The notes under the pieces: model-generated | Databases searched by the model: none | What the model was told of the DNA's origin: nothing | What the model saw: the letters and a program-made list of their open reading frames with translations, nothing else | Shown here: piece after piece, positions 1 to 8,302 of the stretch | How the letters are laid out: each line of letters starts with the position of its first letter | How positions within the stretch are numbered: position 1 is the first letter of the stretch | Assembly (NCBI GenBank): GCA_018829445.1 | Contig: JAHJTV010000038.1 | Location: 124,001-188,000 of the forward strand | Direction: 5' to 3' | Source of the DNA: a bacterium | GTDB taxonomy: Bacteria > SAR324 > XYD2-FULL-50-16 | DNA: 64,000 bases | Made by a program: the position numbers and the translations under genes

Positions 1-974
1 GTTGCCATGTTCTCATCCAATACCCAATCAAGAGCATAACGAAGCTTTGGATCTTTCAGTGCCGGATGTGGGTGCTTTTTTCTCCCCTCCTCATATGCCT
101 TTGGCCAGCTGTTGAAAATCACTTCAGAAAGGTTAATGGCAGGAGTAGTGCTAAGCGCCACATTCTCCATCTTTTCCATCATGGGCAGACTGTTGAAAGG
201 AACGGAGTCAATGATATTGAGATTGCCGACTTTAAAATCCTGCAACATTGAGGAATCATTTGCATACTGCTTGATAATGATTTCATCGAAGGCAGGAGCG
301 AAATGCTTTTTGCCATCATCGGTGACTGCTAATCGTGTAAAATGATCGGCTTCAAACTCGCTAATAGTAAATGGACCGGAGCCTATCAGCTTGTCGAGGG
401 CAAGATCTCCCACTGCTTCCTCTTTGGAAATTTTAGACCAAATGTGACGAGGAAGAATGGGAATCCAGGAAAAAGTGTTTTGATCGAGCCAATCGCGATT
501 AAATTTTTCATTTAATGTCATTTTGACTGTAGTTGAGTCGATGACCGTCACTTCTTTCAATGGACTGGAATACTGGGAAAATGCTCCCAGTTCGTTTTTA
601 ATGATGTAGTTATGGGTGAAGGCAACATCTTCTGCAGTTACTGGGGTTCCATCAAGAAAGACAGCATTTGTACGAATTTTAACTGTATATACCATGCCAT
701 CACTGGAAGGAATGATGTCTGTCGCCAGGTTTTTTACCGTTTTTCCCCCGACTGTCGGAACCAGGAGGGTGTCGTATACCAAACGGAAAATGGAATAGTA
801 GACACCTGTTAACTCAACAAAAGGGTTTACACTTTTGGGACCTGTAAGCACCCCGGCTGTAATCACTGTTTTGGCGCTGACTGGTTCCCCGCCTAAAACC
901 GTCAAAATTGTCATGCTGGCAATCAAAGCCAGCTTAAGTTTACGTTTCAGTAAACGGATTGAACTAACGATCAT
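1..974 (-). CDS. Peptide ABC transporter substrate-binding protein (partial, 3' end outside window)
   Basis: Begins with ATG at 974, six bases after an AAGGAG ribosome site (981-986), and runs off the left edge in frame, so about 324 residues of the N-terminal part are visible. The first 35 residues are basic then hydrophobic and end in VSAKT, a probable Sec signal peptide. The mature part has the look of periplasmic dipeptide/oligopeptide-binding proteins (SBP_bac_5): VNPFVELTGVYYSIFRLVYD near the start, FLDGTPVTAEDVAFTHNYI in the middle, LIGSGPFTISEFEADHFTRL, and HPALKDPKLRYALDWVLDE just before the edge. It probably delivers peptides to an ABC permease. The LD-carboxypeptidase immediately upstream suggests murein peptides as one substrate class, which is inference. 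Confidence 0.88.
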   Translation of the reverse strand, partial: MIVSSIRLLKRKLKLALIASMTILTVLGGEPVSAKTVITAGVLTGPKSVNPFVELTGVYYSIFRLVYDTLLVPTVGGKTVKNLATDIIPSSDGMVYTVKIRTNAVFLDGTPVTAEDVAFTHNYIIKNELGAFSQYSSPLKEVTVIDSTTVKMTLNEKFNRDWLDQNTFSWIPILPRHIWSKISKEEAVGDLALDKLIGSGPFTISEFEADHFTRLAVTDDGKKHFAPAFDEIIIKQYANDSSMLQDFKVGNLNIIDSVPFNSLPMMEKMENVALSTTPAINLSEVIFNSWPKAYEEGRKKHPHPALKDPKLRYALDWVLDENMA

Positions 975-1071
975 ATGTTTCTCCTTTTCTGTACATAACT
1001 CGAATTTTAAAAAAAATGCATTACGAACAATTACAAGGCAATATGATGAGATCTGATCCAGCCCTTTAAAC

Positions 1072-2022
1072 CTATTCAATGACTCCTTTCTCGATAATGC
1101 GGAATTCCCCTTTAGTGGCATCCAGTTCGCACTGGACACCCAACGGAATAGTGGCGATATCTTTTGTATGGCCTATGGGGAGGCCTAAAATGGTTGGTTT
1201 TCCTAACGGTTCAAATATTTCAAAGATGACATTCTCCAGACTGCGTTGGTTATAAAACCCGGGGTACAGTTTTTTGGGATCGCAGTTGACACACTCCCCA
1301 ATCACAACTCCGATTGCATCATGGAATTTTCCGGCGTTTAGCATATGGGTAAGGAAGTGATCCATGATCCAAGGTTCAACATCCAAATCCTCGATAAACA
1401 AAATTTTTCCTCTGGTATCGATTTCATAAGGAGTTCCCATAGTTCCGCATATCAGGGAAATGTTTCCTCCAATCACTGGCCCCGTTACCCGTCCAGGAAC
1501 GATCTTAACCAAGTACTTATTTGATTGCGACATTTTAATTGTTCCGACCGGCTCATCAAATGTTAGTGCTTTCATCAGCCCATCATACTTGTACGGAGTT
1601 CGTTCCTGATTGCTAAAATCCAAGAGGTCTGGTCCATGAAAGGTAACCAGTCCGGTCATCTTTTGGATGGCTAAATGCAAAGCTGTTATATCGCTATACC
1701 CCAAAAAAATCTTCGGATTGCTTTTGATCATTTCGAAATCAATGAGCTTCCAAATTCTGGCGCTTCCATAACCACCCTGAGTACAAAAGATGGCGTCGAC
1801 AGAGTCATCTTCAAACATGCTTCGCACACCTTCTGCCCTTTCCTCATCACTTCCTGCGAAATAAAAGGTATTTTTATAGACATTTTTGGCGAGTTTTACT
1901 TGATAGCCACAGTTCTCGAAGAACTCGATGGCAGACCACAGAGCACTTCTTTCCCAGAGTCCACTGGCGGGAGAGACAATGCCAATGGTGTCTCCCTTTT
2001 TCAATTGTTTCGGCTTTATCAT
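1072..2022 (-). CDS. LD-carboxypeptidase family protein (peptidase S66)
   Basis: A 316-residue protein of normal length for the S66 family, cytoplasmic serine peptidases that remove the terminal D-amino acid from murein tetrapeptides (LdcA) or cleave microcin C-type conjugates (MccF). The N-terminus has the family start KGDTIGIVSPAS. The catalytic triad can be read at the expected places: Ser110 in FLGYSDIT, Glu211 in LFIEDLDVEPW and His285 in LGLPIGH. It lies between an Lrp-type regulator and a peptide-binding protein on the same strand, 97 bases before the latter. That order resembles murein-peptide recycling operons, so the recycling role is favoured over microcin immunity, but the sequence alone does not decide between them. 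Confidence 0.88.
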   Translation of the reverse strand: MIKPKQLKKGDTIGIVSPASGLWERSALWSAIEFFENCGYQVKLAKNVYKNTFYFAGSDEERAEGVRSMFEDDSVDAIFCTQGGYGSARIWKLIDFEMIKSNPKIFLGYSDITALHLAIQKMTGLVTFHGPDLLDFSNQERTPYKYDGLMKALTFDEPVGTIKMSQSNKYLVKIVPGRVTGPVIGGNISLICGTMGTPYEIDTRGKILFIEDLDVEPWIMDHFLTHMLNAGKFHDAIGVVIGECVNCDPKKLYPGFYNQRSLENVIFEIFEPLGKPTILGLPIGHTKDIATIPLGVQCELDATKGEFRIIEKGVIE

Positions 2023-2097
2023 TTTATGAGTTTTACTAACTGTTATCCTTCCTTAGACAAGGTTCAGTCATGAACCAGGTGAGACGCTTAAATGGCA

Positions 2098-2595
2098 TTA
2101 TTTTTTGTATTTGATTTTGTTAAATCCATTATTTGACGATGTCGGGATACGCCAATCGTGTGCAGCCTTTAACTGGAACGGAAAAATGGAGGTTTTGGTT
2201 TTAATGACACCTGGCATTTTTCCGACCACTTCTGTCATAAACTGATATACAGCCGAATTGTCCTTGGCAAAAATCTGGATACTAATGTCCAGATTTCCAA
2301 TAGAACAAGCTACATAACTCACACATTCATATTCAGCTAGTTCTTTTGCCACTTTTTCTATGCTGGCAGATTCTACCTCGACAAATACATCGGCTGTTAC
2401 CGGATAACCTGTTTTCTCGGGGCTTGCGATCGCACTAATTTTGATAGTTTCATCAGCCAACAATCGATCAATGCGATAACGAACGGCACGTTCCGTGATA
2501 TTTCCCATTTTTTTTGCAATTTGAGAGCAAGACATCCTTCCATCTTCAACCAGCAAATTGATGATGGATATATCTTTACTGTCAATTTTAGACAT
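2098..2595 (-). CDS. Lrp/AsnC family transcriptional regulator
   Basis: A 165-residue protein with the two domains of the Lrp/AsnC family. Residues 1-60 are a winged helix-turn-helix: IDSKDISIINLLVEDGRMSC, then SQIAKKMGNITERAVRYRID as the recognition unit. From about residue 70 there is an alpha-beta ligand domain (PVTADVFVEVES, YECVSYVACSIGNLDISIQIF, VGKMPGVIKTKT), which normally binds an amino acid and drives oligomerisation. The ATG at 2595 has an AGGAG site five bases upstream. It is the first gene of the leftward unit containing the carboxypeptidase and the peptide-binding protein and is likely their local regulator. One copy of the 18-bp inverted repeat (2701-2718) lies about 105 bases upstream and could be a regulatory site, though nothing shows this. 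Confidence 0.9.
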   Translation of the reverse strand: MSKIDSKDISIINLLVEDGRMSCSQIAKKMGNITERAVRYRIDRLLADETIKISAIASPEKTGYPVTADVFVEVESASIEKVAKELAEYECVSYVACSIGNLDISIQIFAKDNSAVYQFMTEVVGKMPGVIKTKTSIFPFQLKAAHDWRIPTSSNNGFNKIKYKK

Positions 2596-4109
2596 AGTAA
2601 CTCCTGTTATTTTCCGTGATAATAGCTATATGACCACAATGGTATCCGTGTCAAGAAAAAACTAGAAATTTATTCCTTTTTAAACATATCTACTATTCTT
2701 TATTTCCGAATACGACAGTTTATATTGTATAATAGACCATTATAGACTCAAACTCGCTGCCTGATTTTGTCTTTATATCCGTTCTAATTTACATCCCAGT
2801 ATCCGATTTTTGGTAGAAAAACTATCGGCCGTCAAGTATCAGTTTCCAATCCCTATTGTGAAGCCAGGAACTGTTTCCTCTGCTGTCATTCCTGACTATG
2901 TCTCGTCTATCTGGCAGCAAGTAAATTAGTATTTGAATACTTATTTGCCTGTGATAAGGAGCACAATTTTTACCAACAAAGAGGGATCTCGACATTTCAA
3001 TATTCAATCTTATGGCTAATAGCTGACTGCTAATCTCTTTTATACAAGGTTTCTGAAGATGAAAAACCAATCCTGTTTCAGTTGATTTCCAATTCAGGTT
3101 ACTTATTAGCTGATGAGTTGACAATTCAATCCATAGCACTCAATTCCATATTTTATCCTAAATGAAATTATTGTAAAAAATCTTCACGATTCAGCGATAC
3201 TTTAATGAGCCGATAACAGTAGAATTTTTGTAATTTTCTGTCGTATTCGGAAATATTATTTGATAATAAGTCTTATAAGGAAATATTTACGATTTTTTAT
3301 TGACACAAACCCAAATTTGCCCATAGTTGTATATTAGGTCGTTTGGATAAAAACCATGCTATTCATTCTTGTTCTTATCTTCCAATCACGATTTAGATAT
3401 TTCAGCAAAATCAGATAAGAAAACGATAGGCTTGAGGATTTATCGGATTTTGGAGAATGGTTTTTAAAAGGTAACGACTCCACTGACTCCCGATTGAAGT
3501 TTAACGAATCGAGTCGTAAGGATCGTTCCAACAAACAGCATCTTTTATATTCACCATAATTCACACTCGATTGTAGGAGAAAACAGTGAATTTACGTCTA
3601 TTTAACTATTACGTGACTTCGTTCTCATAGCTCGTTTTCCCATCGGATACTTCGATTTTACTGCTGCTCATGCGGAGCAACTAAAGATTTAGCGGAACAC
3701 CAGTACCAAGTTTAGGAAAAACGTTTCCAACCTGAACCGGGGCTGGTCGGTCTGTATATCTCGCATGATCAGAGTTTTAAAAGACAAATCTTCAAGTGTT
3801 GAGGTAACGTCTTTGGGAAAACAATAAAAATGGCTGAAGCGGACCAATTTTTCCATATGTCTGCTAATCCCAGAAACCGTGAGCTGTTATCCGCCATTCT
3901 GACCTCTCACCCGAATCGACATAAAAATCGAACGATTTTAAAAAGTGATGTCCTAAATCCCAAGTATCCATCCGAAGGGAGACGGTTTTTTACCCGAAAC
4001 CCTGAATTAGCCCCGACGCGTTGCGAATCTAAACCAGTCTAAAAGCACTTTAGAAAAAGCTTTAGAGTGATTTGTCATCTAATTAAAACCATTTATACAG
4101 AACTAAAGA
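2596..4109. other. Long intergenic region, no convincing gene
   Basis: About 1.5 kb between divergent genes. Short open frames exist (2822-3139 and 3334-3564 minus, 3830-4042 plus), but none has a recognisable domain, a good ribosome site or normal-looking composition, so none is called. The clearest structure is an exact 18-bp inverted repeat at 2701-2718 and 3238-3255. Sequence from about 3560 to 4040 looks like decayed coding DNA, but I cannot identify it. Confidence 0.6.
2701..3255. repeat. Segment bounded by an 18-bp inverted repeat (MITE-like)
   Basis: The 18-mer TATTTCCGAATACGACAG at 2701-2718 recurs exactly in reverse complement at 3238-3255. The 555-bp segment between and including the copies has no transposase-like frame. 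No target-site duplication is evident. It could be a miniature inverted-repeat element, or two binding sites for one regulator. Confidence 0.45.
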
Positions 4110-4155
4110 ATGTCTGATTTACCCTTTCCGCTGGTGAGAATTAGAAGATTCCAAA

Positions 4156-5118
4156 TTGGATTGGGACCAGGCATTGAAAAAATCTGTGGAATTTATTCCT
4201 CATATTGAAGCATATGATCATGAAATAATGGAAGAAATAAGAGGAATTGCTGAAGGGGCCGGTTGTCTTCTAGAGGAAATTCTAGCTATTAATATTAGAA
4301 GTGAACTGCTTTTTTTACTAGAGACACAGGGAAATGCAATTCAGATAAGTTGTACTTCTATTGCGGCAACTCCGGACGCAACAAAGTCACAAGAAACACT
4401 GCTTGCTCAAAATTGGGATTGGTATGCTCAAGCAGGGGAGCATTGTATTATTCTAAGTATTAAACAAACCGGAAAGCCTGATATCATTCAGGTTGGTGAA
4501 GCAGGATTGATTGCCAAGATGGGTATGAATTCAGCGGGCATCGGTATGTGTACCAATGCCTTGGTGTGTGACAATTGGCGTGTTAGTGTACCATTTCACG
4601 TGATTTTACGCGGAATACTCAATGCAAGTACAATGACAGCTGCGGTTGGAGCAGTCTCTAAAGCCGTTCGGGCTTCCGCTGGCGATTTTTTAATCGGACA
4701 TGTTGATGGCATGGTATTGAATATTGAAACCGCACCAGAAACGTTCAATATATTAGTTCCTGAATTGGGGACAATCGCTCATACCAATCATTTTCTGATC
4801 GATAACCCCAAAATAAAGGACTTTATCCCGTCGATGTGGCCGGACTCGATAGTCAGAAAACATCGAGCGTCCATGCTTCTTGCATCTGAATGTAAGTTAA
4901 TTGAGTTATCTACCATCAAGAAAGTCTTGAGAGATCATTTTGATTATCCCCATTCGATTTGCGCTCATGGTGATGGCATTGCTCCTGAATCGCAGACTGG
5001 CGCTTCTGTTATTATAAATTTAAGCAAAAGGCAGTTTCACGTCGCCAAGGGTCATCCATGTAAACACTCATACTATTGTTTTGATCTAACGTCCAATGTT
5101 AATGAAATCTCCCATTAA
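4156..5118 (+). CDS. C45-type acyltransferase / Ntn-hydrolase (acyl-CoA:6-APA acyltransferase-like), N-terminus frameshifted
   Basis: The 320 residues from a TTG at 4156 match the C45 family (acyl-CoA:6-aminopenicillanate acyltransferase, AAT-like), which mature by self-cleavage before a catalytic cysteine. The nucleophile is Cys66 in IQISCTSIAA, followed by the family block LLAQNWDWYAQ and by GEAGLIAKMGMNSAGIGMCTNA. Most bacterial members are acylases or amidases of unknown substrate. The expected family N-terminus is present but in another frame: from ATG 4110 it reads MSDLPFPLVRIRRFQIGL, and deleting one base near 4164 would join it to DQALKKSVEF in the called frame. Even so, the usual Y-x-x-G-x-Q-H-G segment looks shortened. 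Either this is a young pseudogene, the sequence has an indel error, or translation starts at the TTG, which has no clear ribosome site. Confidence 0.75.
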   Translation: MDWDQALKKSVEFIPHIEAYDHEIMEEIRGIAEGAGCLLEEILAINIRSELLFLLETQGNAIQISCTSIAATPDATKSQETLLAQNWDWYAQAGEHCIILSIKQTGKPDIIQVGEAGLIAKMGMNSAGIGMCTNALVCDNWRVSVPFHVILRGILNASTMTAAVGAVSKAVRASAGDFLIGHVDGMVLNIETAPETFNILVPELGTIAHTNHFLIDNPKIKDFIPSMWPDSIVRKHRASMLLASECKLIELSTIKKVLRDHFDYPHSICAHGDGIAPESQTGASVIINLSKRQFHVAKGHPCKHSYYCFDLTSNVNEISH

Positions 5119-5628
5119 AAGGAGTCTGCATGTTTCTTGTAGTGCCGGACTTGATCCGGCTATCAGATACTCATATGAGTGGACAAATTGAGAAATCGAT
5201 TTTTAAAAACAGAAGGATTTTTTGGATAATGTTGTCAAAGATTGGCCAGGTAGACAGTTCCTGATATTAGATAATACCGATTAAGTGTTTCGTAATAATG
5301 AGTTTTTAATACCCCCGTTTGCATGCAATAAATTTTTGAAAGTGACTCTCATCGGGTAAACAAAATATCTCAGGTCAAAGATCACATCATGGAAACCCTA
5401 GCCGAACCAATAAAAATTCCATTGCCTAATTCGATTATTGAAAAATTGGATATCATTTTGGAAAGATTGGAAAACGACCCTTTCAGTTGACGCTCAATCG
5501 CAAACTTCTTCTTACAAATTTTCTGTGCGGTGGTTAATAATTTCTTTTTGTATACCAACGGATTGTAACAATTTCATATAACGTTTCAACGAGGTTGAAT
5601 CAGTTATAATAATTTATTGGAGTATTTT
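5119..5628. other. Intergenic region with a short hairpin and one tiny open frame
   Basis: A compact inverted repeat GCCGGA / TCCGGC at 5144-5160 belongs to the common class of intergenic GCCGGA...TCCGGC elements; a related decayed one occurs near 58200. A 33-codon frame at 5389-5490 is listed separately. Nothing else is recognisable. Confidence 0.5.
5389..5490 (+). CDS. Possible 33-residue small protein or gene remnant
   Basis: An ATG frame encoding METLAEPIKIPLPNSIIEKL followed by DIILERLENDPFS, predicted to be mostly helical and amphipathic in its second half. There is no strong ribosome site and no recognised family. It may be the N-terminus of a decayed gene rather than a functional microprotein, so it is listed only because the composition looks protein-like. 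Confidence 0.2.
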   Translation: METLAEPIKIPLPNSIIEKLDIILERLENDPFS

Positions 5629-6549
5629 ATGACAGCTAAGGCGTTTTATGAACAAAACGCGTTAAAAGTATCTATGTTCGGAACCACTATTTTTATCATT
5701 TTGGGCTTTGGTTTTGCCATATTAACGGATTCCAATTCCATTCTTTTTGACGGAATCTACTCACTGATCGCGTTTTCAATATCGATATTAACTCTAAAAG
5801 TCGCAAAACTTGCTGAAAAACCTGATGATGATATGTTTCATTTCGGTTACACGCAATTCGAACCTTTGATCAATGTTTTCAAGTCACTATTTATATTGGC
5901 CGCCTGTGTATTTGCACTGACAGGGGCGATTCGGTCAATATTAAAAGGGGGGCACCCAATGGAACTGGGATTTGCCGTTGTCTATGGAGTTCTAGCCACA
6001 GGAGGATGCTTTGCATTTGGATTCTATTTACATCATATTGCTAAAAAACACCAATCTGGGCTTGTTCAAGTCGATGTTGTGGAATGGCTTATTGATGGCT
6101 CCATTAGTATGGGTATTCTTATCGGTTTTGCTATTGCTTATGGATTGGAATTAATTGGCTGGAAATCGGTAACACCATATGTAGATCCTATACTGTTGAT
6201 CATCATCTCGATAGTATCCTTACCATTTCCAGTCAAAGTATTGCTCAATAACATGAGAGAATTGGTTGCCATGGCACCGCCAGAGTCGGTAATTGATGAC
6301 TTGGATATCCATCTTAAGAAAGCTATTCAGGACGTCCCTTTGATCGACTATGAATTCCGCGTATTAAAACAAGGCCGTAACACGTTCCTACTGGTTCACT
6401 TAATTGTCTCCGATGAATTTCATATTGACTCAGTTGAAGAATTGGACCGCATTCGTGAAGGCATAGACAGCAAAATGATAGCTTTTAATCCGGAGATTAC
6501 GATGGAAGTCCTGTTTATTAAAGATAAAGCATGGGCGGAATTGAAATAA
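5629..6549 (+). CDS. Cation efflux (CDF) family transporter
   Basis: A 306-residue inner-membrane protein, counted from ATG 5629, which has a GGAG site six bases upstream (5619-5622). An in-frame TTG at 5617 overlaps that site and is less likely. Six hydrophobic segments (about residues 15-35, 40-60, 75-100, 112-135, 155-175 and 180-200) are followed by a soluble domain of about 100 residues ending in VLFIKDKAWAEL. This is the layout of the cation diffusion facilitator family, which exports divalent metals (Zn, Fe, Mn, Co) by proton exchange. Candidate metal ligands are the acidic residues of TDSNSILFDGIYSL in the second membrane segment and VDVVEWLIDGSIS in the fifth. The usual HxxxD pair is not exact, so the substrate cannot be told. 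It appears to be monocistronic. Confidence 0.85.
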   Translation: MTAKAFYEQNALKVSMFGTTIFIILGFGFAILTDSNSILFDGIYSLIAFSISILTLKVAKLAEKPDDDMFHFGYTQFEPLINVFKSLFILAACVFALTGAIRSILKGGHPMELGFAVVYGVLATGGCFAFGFYLHHIAKKHQSGLVQVDVVEWLIDGSISMGILIGFAIAYGLELIGWKSVTPYVDPILLIIISIVSLPFPVKVLLNNMRELVAMAPPESVIDDLDIHLKKAIQDVPLIDYEFRVLKQGRNTFLLVHLIVSDEFHIDSVEELDRIREGIDSKMIAFNPEITMEVLFIKDKAWAELK

Positions 6550-6844
6550 GAAGTTTATCTGGTATTCTAGATAATTTTCGCAGGATCTTCACTTTACTCT
6601 TTCGTCTCGCTAAAAATATCAAGCTGTTGAAGTCCTAATTACCTTACTGACTTTATTATATATTTTCAGCAACTTATCTCTGCGGTGTTCTCAACTTTTA
6701 CCTTCTTATAATTCAGAAGCACTCCATGGTTGTATGGTCAGACAATCATTTTCTTTAACGAAACCAGAAATGGAGTAGCTTCATCAGGATTGGATAATCT
6801 GGCGCAAATTCCTTTTTCTTAACCCAGATGAACTGGATAAGTAC
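6550..6844. other. Convergent intergenic region ending in a dispersed repeat
   Basis: Lies between the convergent CDF and trpF genes. Its right end (6819-6849) carries, in reverse orientation, a copy of a roughly 30-bp repeat also found at 30634-30666 and 38507-38536. No open frame is convincing. Confidence 0.5.
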
Positions 6845-6849
6845 CTAAA
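6819..6849 (-). repeat. Dispersed 30-bp repeat, copy 1
   Basis: Read on the minus strand, TAGGTACTTATCCAGTTCAT is followed by CTGGGTTAAG. The copy begins within the trpF stop codon. Copies at 30634-30666 and 38507-38536 share the core AGGTACT-[AT]-ATCCAG and the CGGGTTA-type end. Confidence 0.55.
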
Positions 6850-7489
6850 AATTCAAAGATAAATCAGCTTCCTTTATTCTCTCAAATAACAACTTTAGCT
6901 TTTCGATTGATTTGATGCCCGGCTTTTCCTCTACACCCGACGAAATATCAACACCGTACGGTTGAACCGAATGGATAGCTTGCTTGATGTTCTCAGGATT
7001 CAAACCACCGGCCAGAATAATCTCATATTTTTGTTTAATCTCTGCAAGCAGTCTCCAATCGAATGTCTTGCCGGTTCCACCATATTCCTTATCTGACCAG
7101 GCATCCAATAAGAAAGTTGTTGCAGGAAAAAACTCCAGGTTTTTTAGATCCGATTTGTTTTTGATGCGGAAAGCCTTGATTATCGGAATGCTATTCTCTT
7201 CCAAATCTCTGGTATAATCTGCTGTTTCATCTCCGGAAAGCTGAATCAAATCCAACCCAGTGGAGTGTTTTATGGAGATCAGCTTTTCCGGGTTTTCATT
7301 AACGAAGACACCGACGGTCTTAACAAAAGGGGGGATTGCGCATATAATCTGCTTAACCTTTTCGGGCTCAATATAACGGGGTGATGGCGGATAAAGAATA
7401 AATCCGATGGCATCAGCCCCTAACCGGGAAATCTCGATTGCCTGCTCTTTTGAGGTAATCCCGCAAATTTTTACTTTGGTTCGGTGCAT
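6845..7489 (-). CDS. trpF: Phosphoribosylanthranilate isomerase
   Basis: A 214-residue TIM-barrel enzyme that converts N-(5-phosphoribosyl)anthranilate to CdRP in tryptophan synthesis. The first strand carries the family signature VKICGITSKEQAIE, whose Cys is the general base. GADAIGFILYPPSPRYIEPE follows directly, and the phosphate-binding end IILAGGLNPENI...GVDISSGVEEKPGIKS closes the barrel. Catalytic Asp is in TFLLDAWSDKEYGGTGKTF. The start ATG at 7489 lies inside the end of trpC (19-base overlap), so the two are translationally coupled. It is the last gene of the trpD-trpC-trpF run; its stop codon is at 6845-6847. Confidence 0.96.
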   Translation of the reverse strand: MHRTKVKICGITSKEQAIEISRLGADAIGFILYPPSPRYIEPEKVKQIICAIPPFVKTVGVFVNENPEKLISIKHSTGLDLIQLSGDETADYTRDLEENSIPIIKAFRIKNKSDLKNLEFFPATTFLLDAWSDKEYGGTGKTFDWRLLAEIKQKYEIILAGGLNPENIKQAIHSVQPYGVDISSGVEEKPGIKSIEKLKLLFERIKEADLSLNF

Positions 7490-8268
7490 CGTACTTTTTC
7501 CATGAGTTCCAATACTGCTTTTCCCGGATCGGGTTTTCGCATCAATGACTCTCCAACCAAAACAGCATCAAATCCACTTTGTTGAAGTCGTAAACAATCA
7601 TCCGCTGTATGAATTCCGCTTTCGCTAACCGTTAATATAGAGGTTGGAATATGTTTTTTTAATTGAATCGAATGCTCTATATCAGTTTCAAATGTATTCA
7701 GGTTCCTATTGTTAATTCCAATCAGGTCAAAACCCAGGTCCAAAGCCAGCTCCAGTTCCTCTCTTGAATGAACTTCTACCAGGCTGGTCAGTCCAAAATT
7801 TTCAGTAAGTTTTTTGAACTCAATCAGCTCTGCCCTGGTCAGAGCCGATACGATCAATAAAATAGCATCGGCACCCAAGTCGTAGGATTCCCGAACTTGT
7901 CTACCATCGACCATAAAATCTTTACGCAGCAATGGAATACTAACCTGTTTCTTGATTTCCTGAAGATAAGCAGGGTTGCCCTGGAAATACTTGATTTCAG
8001 TTAAAACGCTGATACAGGCTGCACCGGATTTCTCATATGCAAGCGCTATTTCCACAGGATTAAAATCTGATCGAATCAAGCCTTTAGAGGGAGAAGCCTT
8101 TTTTACCTCGGCTATCAGAGAAAGATTTCCAGCAGATACTCCTTTTTTGAAATCAAGGGGGATACGTTTATCCTGACTTCCTTTTTCCAGGATTGCAGGT
8201 GTGATGTATTTCAGGGAAGTTTGGACTTCCTTTTTTTTGTCATTTATAATTTTTTCTAGAATGGTCAC
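7471..8268 (-). CDS. trpC: Indole-3-glycerol phosphate synthase
   Basis: A 265-residue TIM-barrel enzyme that closes the indole ring of CdRP. Signature elements are in order: LIAEVKKASPSKGLIRSDF (catalytic Lys in the KKASPSKG motif), ISVLTEIKYFQGN, PLLRKDFMVDGRQVRESYDL, ADAILLIVSAL, LVEVHSREELELAL, IGINNRNLNTFETD and VSESGIHTADD, ending with FDAVLVGESLMRKPDPG. The start codon is GTG at 8268, with no upstream alternative that keeps the usual MTILEKI-type opening. It overlaps trpF by 19 bases and follows trpD by 34 bases, so the three are probably one transcript. trpE, trpG, trpB and trpA are not in this window. Confidence 0.96.
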   Translation of the reverse strand: MTILEKIINDKKKEVQTSLKYITPAILEKGSQDKRIPLDFKKGVSAGNLSLIAEVKKASPSKGLIRSDFNPVEIALAYEKSGAACISVLTEIKYFQGNPAYLQEIKKQVSIPLLRKDFMVDGRQVRESYDLGADAILLIVSALTRAELIEFKKLTENFGLTSLVEVHSREELELALDLGFDLIGINNRNLNTFETDIEHSIQLKKHIPTSILTVSESGIHTADDCLRLQQSGFDAVLVGESLMRKPDPGKAVLELMEKVRCTEPK

Positions 8269-8302
8269 TTTTAAATCTGCCTGTTTTTATTAGTATATTT
8301 TA

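Noticed and set aside
2822..3139. Minus-strand open frame inside the 18-bp inverted repeat, considered as a transposase relic
   Set aside because: No transposase or nuclease motif is visible; part of it reads through simple intergenic repeat-like sequence.
3830..4042. Plus-strand open frame of 70 codons before the C45 acyltransferase
   Set aside because: No family resemblance and no ribosome site; probably chance in decayed DNA.
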